Shown: positions 23,256 to 31,335 of the stretch, piece by piece | Layout of the letters: each line of letters opens with the position of its first letter | Position numbering within the stretch: the first letter of the stretch is position 1 | Assembly (NCBI GenBank): GCA_944385025.1 | Contig: CALWVQ010000005.1 | Location: 1 to 50,419 of the forward strand | Direction: 5' to 3' | Length of the DNA stretch: 50,419 nucleotides | Source of the DNA: an uncultured Eubacterium sp. | Lineage (GTDB): Bacteria; Bacillota; Clostridia; Oscillospirales; Acutalibacteraceae | Made by a program: the position numbers and the translations under genes | Notes under the pieces: generated by a model | What the model was told of the DNA's origin: nothing | What the model saw: the letters and a program-made list of their open reading frames with translations, nothing else | Database searches by the model: none

Positions 23256-24515
23256 TCAATTCCTTTCTATTGCAACGGATGCAAAGCCTGCGCCGTCTTG
23301 TTTTTCCTGCATAACAGTTGAAACAAAATAGCGCATATCGTCCATTGCGTGATCGTTTTCTTTTTTTACAGCGTCCTTTTTTATACTGTTATCCCAGCGA
23401 TAAACAGAAAACTCTCTGATAATATCAGCACAGCAGGGATAAAAGTATATTTCATCGTTTTTCAGCGCCTGACAAACTCGGTTAATACCTGTCGAAACAT
23501 TATTGTCCGCCTTAACAACACGGTACTTTCCGTGACGGCGCACTGTTTGAATAAAGGACGCTGCGGAAGGGTCGATTATAACCGCCTCTATTTTTCTGCC
23601 CTGTGCCAGCTTAACAAGAGCCTGATAATATTCTTCGTCTGTAAGCTGAACGCCTTTGTCTCGGCTTGAGTGGTAGTACTCGTCAATTCTGTACCAACCG
23701 TCTGTGCCCTCTCCCCAAACGCCCAAAGAAAAGGGATTTACTGTGCCGTAGTCGCAGGACATATAAAAGCGTTTAAACGTGCCCTCATATTTTCTTATGT
23801 GTCGGTTGGCGTCGAACATAGGATAAACAAGTCCGTCTGCCGTCACCCACCTGCCCTCCACAAAGCGCTCATAAAAAGCACCTGAATAAAGGCTTTTGTA
23901 TCGGTTTTTCACTGTTTCTGAAAGGGAGGGGTTATCCTCCATTGAAAAATGCAGGTAAAGTACATTTTTCTCCTTATGCTTTTTTATCCACTCAACATAA
24001 AACCAGTGATAAGGATGCTCGGGATTGCAGTTAAAGAAATACTTGGCGTTTTCAAGGGAACATCGGGCAATCGCCTGTTCCACAAAAGAGCGTGGCATAA
24101 GAGCTACCTCGTCAAGCATAACGCCGCCTAATGTCATACCCTGAATAAGTGAGGCAGAAGATTCGTCTCTTCCTCCGAATAGAAAAAACTTATTCGTCTG
24201 TCCGCCTTTTGAAATTTCAAGATAGTTTCTGCTTATTTTAAAATCGCAGGAAAAACCCAAATCGTTTAAAACAGGCAAAAGGGGTGTAATCACATTTCGT
24301 CTTAATGAGGAAATCGTTTTTCCGCATAAAGCAAAAGATGTGTTGCTGAAAGCATAAAACGACCAGCATATAAAAGAGATGCTCATACAAAGTGTTTTTC
24401 CGCTTCTTACAGCGCCGTCGCAGATAATCCCGTTTTTATCACAATGAGCGCTGTTTTTGCACCACCAGTTCAAAACCTTAAGCTGTTTTTTTGAAAAGGG
24501 CACGAATTTAGTCAT
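23256..24515 (-). CDS. Terminase large subunit (PBSX type)
   Basis: The 419-residue protein is complete. It has Walker A DGAVRSGKTLCMS near residue 32-44, a coupling region GGRDESSASLIQGMTLGG, Walker B GVMLDEVALMP near 130, and the RNase H-like nuclease with CDYGTVNPFS near 245, VIIDPSAASF near 320 and NDHAMDDMRYF near 392. All catalytic acidic residues appear present, so DNA packaging and cleavage seem possible. ATG 24515 overlaps the end of the small-subunit gene and has GAGGATG upstream. A longer frame from 24749 is a shadow of the small subunit. Confidence 0.92.
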   Translation of the reverse strand: MTKFVPFSKKQLKVLNWWCKNSAHCDKNGIICDGAVRSGKTLCMSISFICWSFYAFSNTSFALCGKTISSLRRNVITPLLPVLNDLGFSCDFKISRNYLEISKGGQTNKFFLFGGRDESSASLIQGMTLGGVMLDEVALMPRSFVEQAIARCSLENAKYFFNCNPEHPYHWFYVEWIKKHKEKNVLYLHFSMEDNPSLSETVKNRYKSLYSGAFYERFVEGRWVTADGLVYPMFDANRHIRKYEGTFKRFYMSCDYGTVNPFSLGVWGEGTDGWYRIDEYYHSSRDKGVQLTDEEYYQALVKLAQGRKIEAVIIDPSAASFIQTVRRHGKYRVVKADNNVSTGINRVCQALKNDEIYFYPCCADIIREFSVYRWDNSIKKDAVKKENDHAMDDMRYFVSTVMQEKQDGAGFASVAIERN

Positions 24516-24843
24516 AAGCATCATCCTCACTGCTCTGACTTGAAGCAGACGCACTTTTCTCCAGCGCCTCGTAAAAGGAAACAGCAGTCTGTTTGCCGTT
24601 GTCAGCCACTGCGTTTCCCAGCTTTTCCAGAGCCTTGAGCCTGTCAAAAAATTTAATTTCCATTCCTCCGCCCTTAACTCTTTTAATTTCGCTGACATTA
24701 AAAAGATCAAGATTGGGCAGATTTTTAAGTATTTCGTCTTCAGTTTCAAAAAGAAGCGTTACTGCATCCTGTATTTCTCCAAAGGCAAGGCGCCTGAAAC
24801 CTTCCGTAACGTCTTTTTGAGTAATCTTTTTTCTTCTTGGCAA
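24508..24843 (-). CDS. Terminase small subunit-like protein
   Basis: The 111-residue protein is the first gene of the operon. It begins PRRKKITQKDVTEGFRRLAFGEIQDAVTLL with a helical DNA-binding-like N-terminus, then a KGGGMEIKFFDRLKALEKLGNAV segment like the Terminase_2/small-subunit helical region, and an acidic tail. The start appears to be TTG 24843 with GGAG 9 bases upstream; there is no suitable ATG. Overlap with the large subunit by 8 bases supports the assignment. Confidence 0.75.
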   Translation of the reverse strand: MPRRKKITQKDVTEGFRRLAFGEIQDAVTLLFETEDEILKNLPNLDLFNVSEIKRVKGGGMEIKFFDRLKALEKLGNAVADNGKQTAVSFYEALEKSASASSQSSEDDAYD

Positions 24844-24878
24844 TCCATCATCTCCAAACCGATATTTTTATGCAGAGC

Positions 24879-24917
24879 AAAAACGCCCTACACTAATGGT
24901 CAGTGCAGAGCGTTTTT
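24879..24917. terminator. Hairpin in front of the phage-like operon
   Basis: AAAAACGCCCTACACT (24879-24894) pairs with AGTGCAGAGCGTTTTT (24902-24917), with two wobble positions. It has T-runs on both strands, so it can terminate in either direction. TGCAGAGC occurs twice (24871-24878 and 24904-24911) flanking GCCCTACA, so an alternative hairpin is possible. Confidence 0.7.
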
Positions 24918-24986
24918 ATTCATATTCGGCGCATAAAACAGGCACAAAATGCAAAAATAAATATTTTAAATCCTAATTATTCAATA

Positions 24987-25015
24987 TTGACGAATAACCG
25001 CTGCTTTGATATTAT
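24987..25015 (+). promoter_or_regulatory. Promoter of the zinc-ribbon gene pair
   Basis: TTGACG (24987-24992) and TATTAT (25010-25015) are separated by 17 bases, 28 bases before ATG 25044. Confidence 0.75.
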
Positions 25016-25043
25016 AAATTTAGCAATAGAAAAGAGGGGTATT

Positions 25044-25478
25044 ATGTATTGCAAAAACTGCGGCGCTTTTGTTGATGACAGGTGTTATTACTGCGGTAAT
25101 TGCAAATCACCTACTGAAAAAGAAGTACATTGGAATGCATACGACAAACAAAATACCTACTGTTTTAATCCTAATTCAGTCAATACATTTGACGCTGAAA
25201 ATGACAGGCTGATTGAAAATGCCGAAAAATTTTCGTTTCTTTCAATCGTTTTAGGAATTATGATAAGCGGTATTGTAGGAATGGTTTTTTCTATTTTAAG
25301 CAGTAAAAAGCTTAGCAAAATCCCATATAAATATAAAATGAATAACTTAAAGGATGTTAAAACTATAAAATTTTTAAATGCCTGTGGATTTATCATATCC
25401 TTTTTACGATTTGCCTATTTTGCTTACGTTATAGCAGGATTTTTTGCAATCGTATTTTTAATGGATGGTATGTCATAG
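25044..25478 (+). CDS. Zinc-ribbon membrane protein, paralog 1
   Basis: The 144-residue protein begins MYCKNCGAFVDDRCYYCGNC, a zinc ribbon with two CxxC pairs. A polar linker follows and then three hydrophobic segments (about 69-88, 107-122 and 123-140) with basic KKLSKIPYKYKM between. The layout matches zinc-ribbon/DUF4190-like small membrane proteins in Firmicutes, whose function is unknown. AGAGGGG precedes the ATG. It is followed after 15 bases by a close paralog. Confidence 0.75.
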   Translation: MYCKNCGAFVDDRCYYCGNCKSPTEKEVHWNAYDKQNTYCFNPNSVNTFDAENDRLIENAEKFSFLSIVLGIMISGIVGMVFSILSSKKLSKIPYKYKMNNLKDVKTIKFLNACGFIISFLRFAYFAYVIAGFFAIVFLMDGMS

Positions 25479-25493
25479 AAAAGAGGGAGAAAT

Positions 25494-25952
25494 ATGTACT
25501 GTAAAAACTGTGGTAAATTAATTGACGACAACTGCTACTACTGTGACGGCTGCGGTGCGGCTGTTGAAAAAAATACAAATTGGAACGGATACAGCAATAA
25601 CGCTTATCAAAACCCGTATGCCAATCAGCCGAGTAATTTTGATGTTTGCAACAATTACCAATCTGCCGAAATTGACAAAAAAATAGAAGACGGCAGGACT
25701 TTAGGCATACTTGCAATAATTCTCGGTTTGCTTGTAAGCTCTATAGTAGGATTAATTTTAGGCATCGTTGGTATGGAAAAATTAAAAGACATTAACTTTA
25801 ATATGAATTATCTTCAGACCAGCAAGTATAATGAGGCTAAAAATCTTAACAAATGGGGAATTATAATACCTATTGTCAGATTTGTTTTGATGATATTGCT
25901 TTTTATATTATACTTTGTTTTTGTCATTGGAGTAGCCGCCACCGTTTCTTAA
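25494..25952 (+). CDS. Zinc-ribbon membrane protein, paralog 2
   Basis: The 152-residue protein begins MYCKNCGKLIDDNCYYCDGC, with the same ribbon as its neighbour. An Asn/Tyr-rich linker (about 27-55) and membrane segments near 71-90 and 122-148 follow. The ILAIILGLLVSSIVGLILGIVGMEKL segment is the DUF4190-like first pair. Tandem duplication with strong similarity at the ribbon and divergence in the linker is clear. A terminator follows. Function is not known. Confidence 0.75.
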   Translation: MYCKNCGKLIDDNCYYCDGCGAAVEKNTNWNGYSNNAYQNPYANQPSNFDVCNNYQSAEIDKKIEDGRTLGILAIILGLLVSSIVGLILGIVGMEKLKDINFNMNYLQTSKYNEAKNLNKWGIIIPIVRFVLMILLFILYFVFVIGVAATVS

Positions 25953-25953
25953 C

Positions 25954-25990
25954 AAAAAATAAGCGATGCAAAATGCACCGCTTATTTTTT
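25954..25990. terminator. Bidirectional terminator
   Basis: AAAAAATAAGCG and CGCTTATTTTTT pair with an inner TGCA/TGCA step, between the convergent zinc-ribbon and LytM genes. Confidence 0.85.
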
Positions 25991-26702
25991 ATTCTGTTTT
26001 GCCCATTGCGTCAAGGGGATTAACGCTTTTACCGTCTACCGTAACCTCAAAATGAAGGTGACTGTCGCTGTTTGACTCAAAGGGGACAACGCCTAATGTG
26101 CCTATTGCCTGTCCCATAGTAACATAATCTCCTGCTGAAACGTTTACCGTTTCAAGTCCGCAGTATTTTGCCACCATTTTGCCGCCGTGGTCAATTTCTA
26201 CTACCTTTCCCAAAAGATTATCATCTGTAACAGAAAGTACAAGTCCGTCGTTAACTGACTGTATCTTTGCGCCCTTATCGCACTTAAAATCTACTGCCGG
26301 GTGAGAACGGTAGTCACCCATTGTATCGTTTTTCACAAGTTCTTCTGTATAACCGTTTAAAACAGTTTCAGAACAAGGATACTTGTAAAAAGACTTATAC
26401 GGAGTGTTTGTGTCTCCCTGCTCCATAGTAGGTTTTTCAGTTGTTGTTTCCTTATCCGCCTTGGTAGTAGTTTCTTTTTTCTCGGTTTCGGTTTCTTTTA
26501 CCGTAACCTGCTTTTGAACCTCGGTAGTAAGTTCTTCAGTTGTTGACTGAGTTTCTTTAACCGTGGTTGCTTCATTTACCTGGGTATTATCTGCGCTTTG
26601 TGTTGAAAAATATACTATAAGACCCAGCGCAATAATGCACAGGCATATTACTGAAAACAATGCTCTTAAGTTTTTGTTATTCGGTTTATCTTTTGTTGCC
26701 AT
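25989..26702 (-). CDS. M23 (LytM) peptidase-domain membrane protein, SpoIIQ-like
   Basis: The 237-residue protein has a short cytoplasmic start, one membrane helix (about 12-35), a Thr/Glu/Lys-rich linker (about 40-100) and a C-terminal LytM domain. Metal ligands are visible: HPAVD near 140 and HLHFEV near 217. Size and topology resemble SpoIIQ, the forespore protein that pairs with SpoIIIAH during engulfment; clostridial SpoIIQ keeps its zinc ligands. No spoIID neighbour is present, so it may instead be another envelope hydrolase. ATG 26702 has GAGGTG upstream. Confidence 0.7.
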   Translation of the reverse strand: MATKDKPNNKNLRALFSVICLCIIALGLIVYFSTQSADNTQVNEATTVKETQSTTEELTTEVQKQVTVKETETEKKETTTKADKETTTEKPTMEQGDTNTPYKSFYKYPCSETVLNGYTEELVKNDTMGDYRSHPAVDFKCDKGAKIQSVNDGLVLSVTDDNLLGKVVEIDHGGKMVAKYCGLETVNVSAGDYVTMGQAIGTLGVVPFESNSDSHLHFEVTVDGKSVNPLDAMGKTE

Positions 26703-26756
26703 ATAAAACACCTCAAAAGCATTATTGACCGAATAATAAAAAATATACATTTTTGC

Positions 26757-26785
26757 TTGAAATTGCAATTAGATTATAGTAATAT
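26757..26785 (+). promoter_or_regulatory. Promoter of the MFS gene, probably leaderless
   Basis: TTGAAA (26757-26762) and TAATAT (26780-26785) are 17 bases apart. The ATG is at 26795, only 9 bases after the -10 element, and no ribosome site is present between. Confidence 0.7.
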
Positions 26786-26794
26786 ATTTTCGCT

Positions 26795-27994
26795 ATGAAA
26801 AAATTAAATTATAAACATACCATTATAGGTTGTTTCATTGCCTATATGGTTCAGGCGGTTGTATGTAACTTTGCTCCCCTTCTTTTTGTAGGCTGGAGAA
26901 ACGAATTTAATATTTCAATGCCACAGCTTACCACTATAGTCACGGTAACGTTTTTTACCCAGATTGTTGTTGATTTAATTTCGGCAAAATATGCTGAAAA
27001 AATCGGATACAAAAAGTGTCTTGTTCTGGCGCACCTGCTGTCAGGCACAGGATTTTTCCTTTTAGGCGTTTTGCCTTACGTTATGGAAAAAAGCTTTTTG
27101 GCAATTTTGATTCCCGTAATAATCTACTCTGCGGGAAGCGGACTGTTGGAAGTGCTGGTATCTCCTGTTGTGGAGTCCTGTCCTACTGAAAACAAGGCGG
27201 GAGCCATGAGCCTTCTCCACTCCTTTTACTGCTGGGGAACTGTGGGTGTAATAGGACTTTCTACTCTTTATTTTGCCGTATTTTCAAGAGAAAACTGGCG
27301 CTATCTCGCATTTGCATGGGCAGTTTTTGCGCTGCTCAACGGCGCATTCCTTGTCTTTGTACCTATAACAAAACTAAAGGGCGACCAAAACAAAGAGGAA
27401 AGGGTACACACAAAAGAGCTTTTCAAAAATAAAATTTTCATTGTCGCCGTTATTTTAATGATTTGTGCAGGCGCCAGCGAGCTTGCAATGAGTCAGTGGG
27501 CGTCCGCCTTTGCAGAAACGGGATTAAACGTTTCCAAAACAGTAGGCGATTTGGCAGGTCCTATGGCATTTGCCGTACTGATGGGAACGGGACGAATAAT
27601 TTTCTCTGCCATCAGCAAAAAGGTAAGAATCGAGGATTATCTTATAGTATCGGCAGTTGGGTGCATTGCATCATATATGCTTGCCTGTTTAATACAAAGT
27701 CCCGTTATTTCTCTTGCAGGGTGCGCTTTATGCGGTCTTGCAGTATCTGCAATGTGGCCTGCTACAATCAGTTTTACCACAAAGGTTATACCGAACGCCA
27801 CAATGGCAATGTTTGCATTTCTTGCCGTAGCGGGAGATATAGGCTGTACCTCGGGGCCGACGATTATCGGCTGGATAACTGACGCTTTTGGGGGAGATTT
27901 GAAAAAGGGACTGATTTTTTCAATTATCTTTCCTGTAATAATCATCTTTTCTTTGCTGTTCTTAAGAAGAAAAAACAATAAGAAAAGCGCATAA
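26795..27994 (+). CDS. Major facilitator superfamily transporter
   Basis: The 399-residue protein has 12 predicted membrane segments in two halves with a charged central loop (KLKGDQNKEERVHTKELFKNK near 195-210). A degenerate MFS motif is seen after helix 2 (SAKYAEKIGYKKC). The second half includes GASELAMSQWASAFAE and AVSAMWPATISF, similar to fucose/glucose-type sugar permeases. Substrate is unknown. The adjacent convergent hexuronate operon suggests sugar import only weakly. It seems to be translated from a leaderless transcript. A bidirectional terminator follows. Confidence 0.85.
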   Translation: MKKLNYKHTIIGCFIAYMVQAVVCNFAPLLFVGWRNEFNISMPQLTTIVTVTFFTQIVVDLISAKYAEKIGYKKCLVLAHLLSGTGFFLLGVLPYVMEKSFLAILIPVIIYSAGSGLLEVLVSPVVESCPTENKAGAMSLLHSFYCWGTVGVIGLSTLYFAVFSRENWRYLAFAWAVFALLNGAFLVFVPITKLKGDQNKEERVHTKELFKNKIFIVAVILMICAGASELAMSQWASAFAETGLNVSKTVGDLAGPMAFAVLMGTGRIIFSAISKKVRIEDYLIVSAVGCIASYMLACLIQSPVISLAGCALCGLAVSAMWPATISFTTKVIPNATMAMFAFLAVAGDIGCTSGPTIIGWITDAFGGDLKKGLIFSIIFPVIIIFSLLFLRRKNNKKSA

Positions 27995-28001
27995 ACGTAT
28001 A

Positions 28002-28037
28002 ACAAAAAAGAACCTGTCATAATGACAGGTTCTTTTA
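28002..28037. terminator. Bidirectional terminator after MFS gene and eda
   Basis: AAAAAAGAACCTGTCAT pairs with ATGACAGGTTCTTTT between convergent genes. Confidence 0.88.
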
Positions 28038-28051
28038 CTTTACAATTTTAT

Positions 28052-28708
28052 TTATTTTTTCATTTCCTCACGGGCTTCTTTAATTCTCTGAACAAAGAGT
28101 TTGCCTGTTTCTGTAATCTTATCATAATCGCCTGTTTTAGCGCCTGCGATAAGTGATGAGCCTGCGCCGCAAGCGATAGCACCTGCCTTAATCCAGTCCT
28201 TAACATTGTCAACGTCAACGCCGCCTGAAGGCATCATAACTGCGTTTGGAATAGGGCCGTGAATATCCTTAATAAATGCAGGGCCTGCTATATCACCCGG
28301 GAATACTTTAAGAACGTCTGCGCCGCACTCCATAGCGTGAACCGCCTCGGTAGGAGTGTAGATACCCGGCATTGAAGGAACGCCGTAACGGTTACAGGTT
28401 CTTACAGTTTCCTCGTCAAAATAAGGTGAAACGATATACTCTGCACCAGCAAGAATTGCAATACGTGCAGTGGCAGCGTCCATAACAGTACCTGCGCCGA
28501 TGATGATTTCACCGCTGTTGTACTTAGCTTTCATAGCCTCAATAAGCTTATCAGCGTGAGGAACGGTGAATGTAAGCTCAATAGCTGCAACGCCGCCTGC
28601 AATACAAGCGTCTGTAATTTTTTCAGCCTGTTCAATTGAGGTGGCACGAACTACTGCTACAATACCGACCTCCTGAATTTTTGCCAGTGTTTCAATTTTA
28701 TTAGCCAT
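28052..28708 (-). CDS. eda: KDPG/KHG aldolase
   Basis: The 218-residue protein cleaves 2-keto-3-deoxy-6-phosphogluconate to pyruvate and glyceraldehyde-3-phosphate. Visible are VVRATS near 19, AIELTFTVP near 44 (catalytic Glu), IIGAGTVMDAA near 70, SPYFDEE near 95 and LKVFPGDIAGPAF near 137, with the Schiff-base Lys. It is the last gene of the uxaC-kdgK-eda operon, completing hexuronate breakdown. Confidence 0.94.
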   Translation of the reverse strand: MANKIETLAKIQEVGIVAVVRATSIEQAEKITDACIAGGVAAIELTFTVPHADKLIEAMKAKYNSGEIIIGAGTVMDAATARIAILAGAEYIVSPYFDEETVRTCNRYGVPSMPGIYTPTEAVHAMECGADVLKVFPGDIAGPAFIKDIHGPIPNAVMMPSGGVDVDNVKDWIKAGAIACGAGSSLIAGAKTGDYDKITETGKLFVQRIKEAREEMKK

Positions 28709-28729
28709 AATTATTATCTCCTATTCTGA

Positions 28730-29827
28730 TTATCTCTGAACTCTTGCGCCTGCACCGTTTACCTTTGCCTCAACCTCTTTAAGTGAAGCCATAGAGGTAT
28801 CACCTGGGGTAGTCATAGCAAGAGCGCCGTGAACAACACCGTAATTTACTGCCTTTTGAGCATCCTGATAAGTCATAAGACCATAGATAAGACCTGATGC
28901 AAAGCTGTCGCCGCCGCCAACTCTATCCATAATCTCAAGAGCAGGAAATTCCATTGACTGATAAATCTTGCCGTCAGCCCAGCAAATTGCTTTCCACTCA
29001 TTAATAGTGGCAGTTTTAACGGTTCTTAATGTTGTAGCGATAACCTTGAAATTAGGATAAGCCTTTGTAACAGTTTCAATCATTTTGAAATAGCCGTCCA
29101 TATTAAGCTCTTTAAGGTCAGCGTCGTTACCCTCAACCTCAAAGCCCAGAGATGCGGTAAAGTCCTCTTCGTTACCGATCATAACGTCGATATACTTGGC
29201 AATTTCCTTGTTTACCTCCTGAGCCTTTGCCTGACCGCCGATGTCTTTCCAAAGGGACGGACGATAGTTAAGGTCATAAGAAACAATAGTGCCGTACTCC
29301 TTAGCCTTTTTAACAGCCTCGATAACTACGTCGGCAGATGTTTCTGAAAGAGCAGCGTAAATACCGCCTGTGTGAAGCCAGCGAACACCGAGAGTACCAA
29401 AAATATAGTCCCAGTCAATATCGCCCGGCTTAAGCTTTGACGCAGCAGTATGGCCACGGTCAGAAGCACCCACAGCGCCGCGGATACCGAATCCACGCTC
29501 TGTAAAGTTAATACCGTTTCTTACTGTTCTGCCGATACCGTCAAAAGGCATCCACTTAATGAGAGAGGTGTCAACACCGCCCTGAAGAATAAGGTCCTCA
29601 AGGAGATAACCGATTTCATTGTCGGCAAAAGCGGTAACAACACCTGTTTTCATACCAAAGCAGCGTCTTAAACCTCTTGCTACGTTATATTCTCCGCCGC
29701 CTTCCCAAGCTCTGAATGAACGTGCAGTTTTGATTCTTCCCTCACCCGGGTCAAGTCTTAACATAATTTCACCAAGTGAAATTTCGTCAAACATACATTC
29801 CTCTTTAGGTCTTAATTTTAAGTCCAT
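28730..29827 (-). CDS. kdgK: 2-Dehydro-3-deoxygluconokinase (PfkB family)
   Basis: The 365-residue protein is a PfkB-type sugar kinase. It contains SLGEIMLRLDPGEGRIK near 16-32, the GGGEYNVARGL sugar-binding block near 43, VSYDLNYRPSLW near 182, GNEEDF near 217 and the signature DRVGGGDSFASGLIYGL near 298, where the catalytic Asp lies. It should phosphorylate 2-keto-3-deoxygluconate; specificity is inferred from the neighbours uxaC and eda. The protein is somewhat longer than typical KdgK. GGAGGATA precedes the start. Confidence 0.9.
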   Translation of the reverse strand: MDLKLRPKEECMFDEISLGEIMLRLDPGEGRIKTARSFRAWEGGGEYNVARGLRRCFGMKTGVVTAFADNEIGYLLEDLILQGGVDTSLIKWMPFDGIGRTVRNGINFTERGFGIRGAVGASDRGHTAASKLKPGDIDWDYIFGTLGVRWLHTGGIYAALSETSADVVIEAVKKAKEYGTIVSYDLNYRPSLWKDIGGQAKAQEVNKEIAKYIDVMIGNEEDFTASLGFEVEGNDADLKELNMDGYFKMIETVTKAYPNFKVIATTLRTVKTATINEWKAICWADGKIYQSMEFPALEIMDRVGGGDSFASGLIYGLMTYQDAQKAVNYGVVHGALAMTTPGDTSMASLKEVEAKVNGAGARVQR

Positions 29828-29845
29828 TTCTATATCCTCCGTATA

Positions 29846-31246
29846 CTAAAATTCAAAATATTTTATAGCATTGTTGTAGCATATACCCTTAACAATTTCC
29901 TCAAGAATTTCCTCGTCATAGGCATACCAACCGTCCTCAACCCATTTGCCGATAAGAGCGCACATAATTCGTCTGAAATACTCGTGTCTGCCGTAAGATG
30001 TAAATGAACGGGAGTCTGTTTCCATTCCCACAAATTTACCCAAAACGCCAAGATTGCCCAGAGTTTTCATCTGATTTGTCATGCCATCCATCGTGTCAAG
30101 GAACCACCAAGCAGGACCAAACTGAATTTTACTGTCAGCGTCTGCGCTTTGGAAGTTGCCAAGCATTGTGCCTAATACTGTATTATCCTTATCGTTAAGA
30201 TTAAACAAAATAGTTTTCGGCAGTTTATTCTTAACATTAAGAGCGTCAAGAAAGCGTGAAAGAGGCAAGGCAATTTCAGCGTCGCCCACAGAGTCAAAGC
30301 CTGTATCTGCTCCCAACTTTTCAAACATGGCAGTATTATTGTTGCGCATTGCGCCGATATGAATTTCCATTGCCCAGCCAAGCTCGTTATACTTTTCGCC
30401 GAGAGTGAGAATAACGGGAGTTCTGTATTTGTCGCACTCCTGAAGGGTTATTCTTTCACCTCTCATTGCTTTTGCAAAAATCTCTTCAATTTCGCTGTCA
30501 TCAGCAACGCAATAAGGCGGATAATCAAACGCCTGGTCTGAAACTTTACAGCCTACGCTGTCAAAATAATCTGCTCTGATTAAAAGCGCTTTTATAACAT
30601 CCTTATAGCTGTTAATCTCAACACCTGCAGCTTTGCCAAGTTCCTTGATATAATCGGCAAAACCGTCAAGGTGAGCGTTCAGAGCCTTATCAGGTCTGAA
30701 GCTGGGTAAAACCTGACAGTCAAATCCCTCAACATTTTTAAGGAGTTTGTGGTATTCAAGACTGTCCACAGGGTCGTCGGTGGTACAAACCACCTTAACA
30801 TTACTCCTCATAATAAGGCTTTGAGGTCTGAAATCGCCGTCTTTAATAGCTTTGTTAGCACGCTCATAAATATCCCCTGCCGTTTTTGCATTAAGGGGAG
30901 TATCAATACCGAAATACCTTTGAAGCTCAATATGAGCCCAGTGGTAAAGGGGATTGCCGATACAGTACTGAAGAGCATATCCGAATTTTTCAAACTTCTC
31001 TTTATCTGTTGCATCGCCTGTGCAGTAACGCTCGTCAACTCCGCAGCTTCGCATTGCACGCCATTTGTAGTGATCGCCCGAAAGCCAAAGCTGTGAAATA
31101 TTTTCAGGGGCTTTGTTTTCATAAATTTCCTTTGGACTTAAGTGGCAGTGATAATCACAGATAGGCATATCCTCTGCCCAGTTGTGAAACAGTTTTTTCG
31201 CCGTTTCGGTATCCAGAAGAAAGTCTTTGTCCATAAAGTTTTTCAA
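29846..31246 (-). CDS. uxaC: Glucuronate isomerase
   Basis: The 466-residue protein is a standard UxaC and interconverts glucuronate with fructuronate or galacturonate with tagaturonate. The metal-binding CDYHCHLSP is near residue 31, with TTDDPVDSL near 155 and MEIHIGAMRNNN near 290; the end has GMETDSRSFTSYGRHEYFRR. TTG 31246 is the best start because AGGAG lies 8 bases upstream; the next ATG (31234) is too far from it. First gene of the operon with kdgK and eda. The reductase (uxaB/uxuB) and dehydratase (uxaA/uxuA) are not here. Confidence 0.94.
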   Translation of the reverse strand: MKNFMDKDFLLDTETAKKLFHNWAEDMPICDYHCHLSPKEIYENKAPENISQLWLSGDHYKWRAMRSCGVDERYCTGDATDKEKFEKFGYALQYCIGNPLYHWAHIELQRYFGIDTPLNAKTAGDIYERANKAIKDGDFRPQSLIMRSNVKVVCTTDDPVDSLEYHKLLKNVEGFDCQVLPSFRPDKALNAHLDGFADYIKELGKAAGVEINSYKDVIKALLIRADYFDSVGCKVSDQAFDYPPYCVADDSEIEEIFAKAMRGERITLQECDKYRTPVILTLGEKYNELGWAMEIHIGAMRNNNTAMFEKLGADTGFDSVGDAEIALPLSRFLDALNVKNKLPKTILFNLNDKDNTVLGTMLGNFQSADADSKIQFGPAWWFLDTMDGMTNQMKTLGNLGVLGKFVGMETDSRSFTSYGRHEYFRRIMCALIGKWVEDGWYAYDEEILEEIVKGICYNNAIKYFEF

Positions 31247-31288
31247 AGCTAAAATCTCCTATTGTCTTTTACCTAATTTATCACTGTA

Positions 31289-31317
31289 ATTATATACCCA
31301 TATCAATTTCAATGCAA
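31289..31317 (-). promoter_or_regulatory. Promoter of the uxaC operon
   Basis: TTGCAT (31312-31317) and TATAAT (31289-31294) are separated by 17 bases on the minus strand. Confidence 0.75.
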
Positions 31318-31335
31318 CAAAAAATAGACATTAAA

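Noticed and set aside
14727-24917. An active, complete prophage
   Set aside because: No integrase, repressor, lysis, replication or tail tube genes and no clear attachment repeats flank the cluster.
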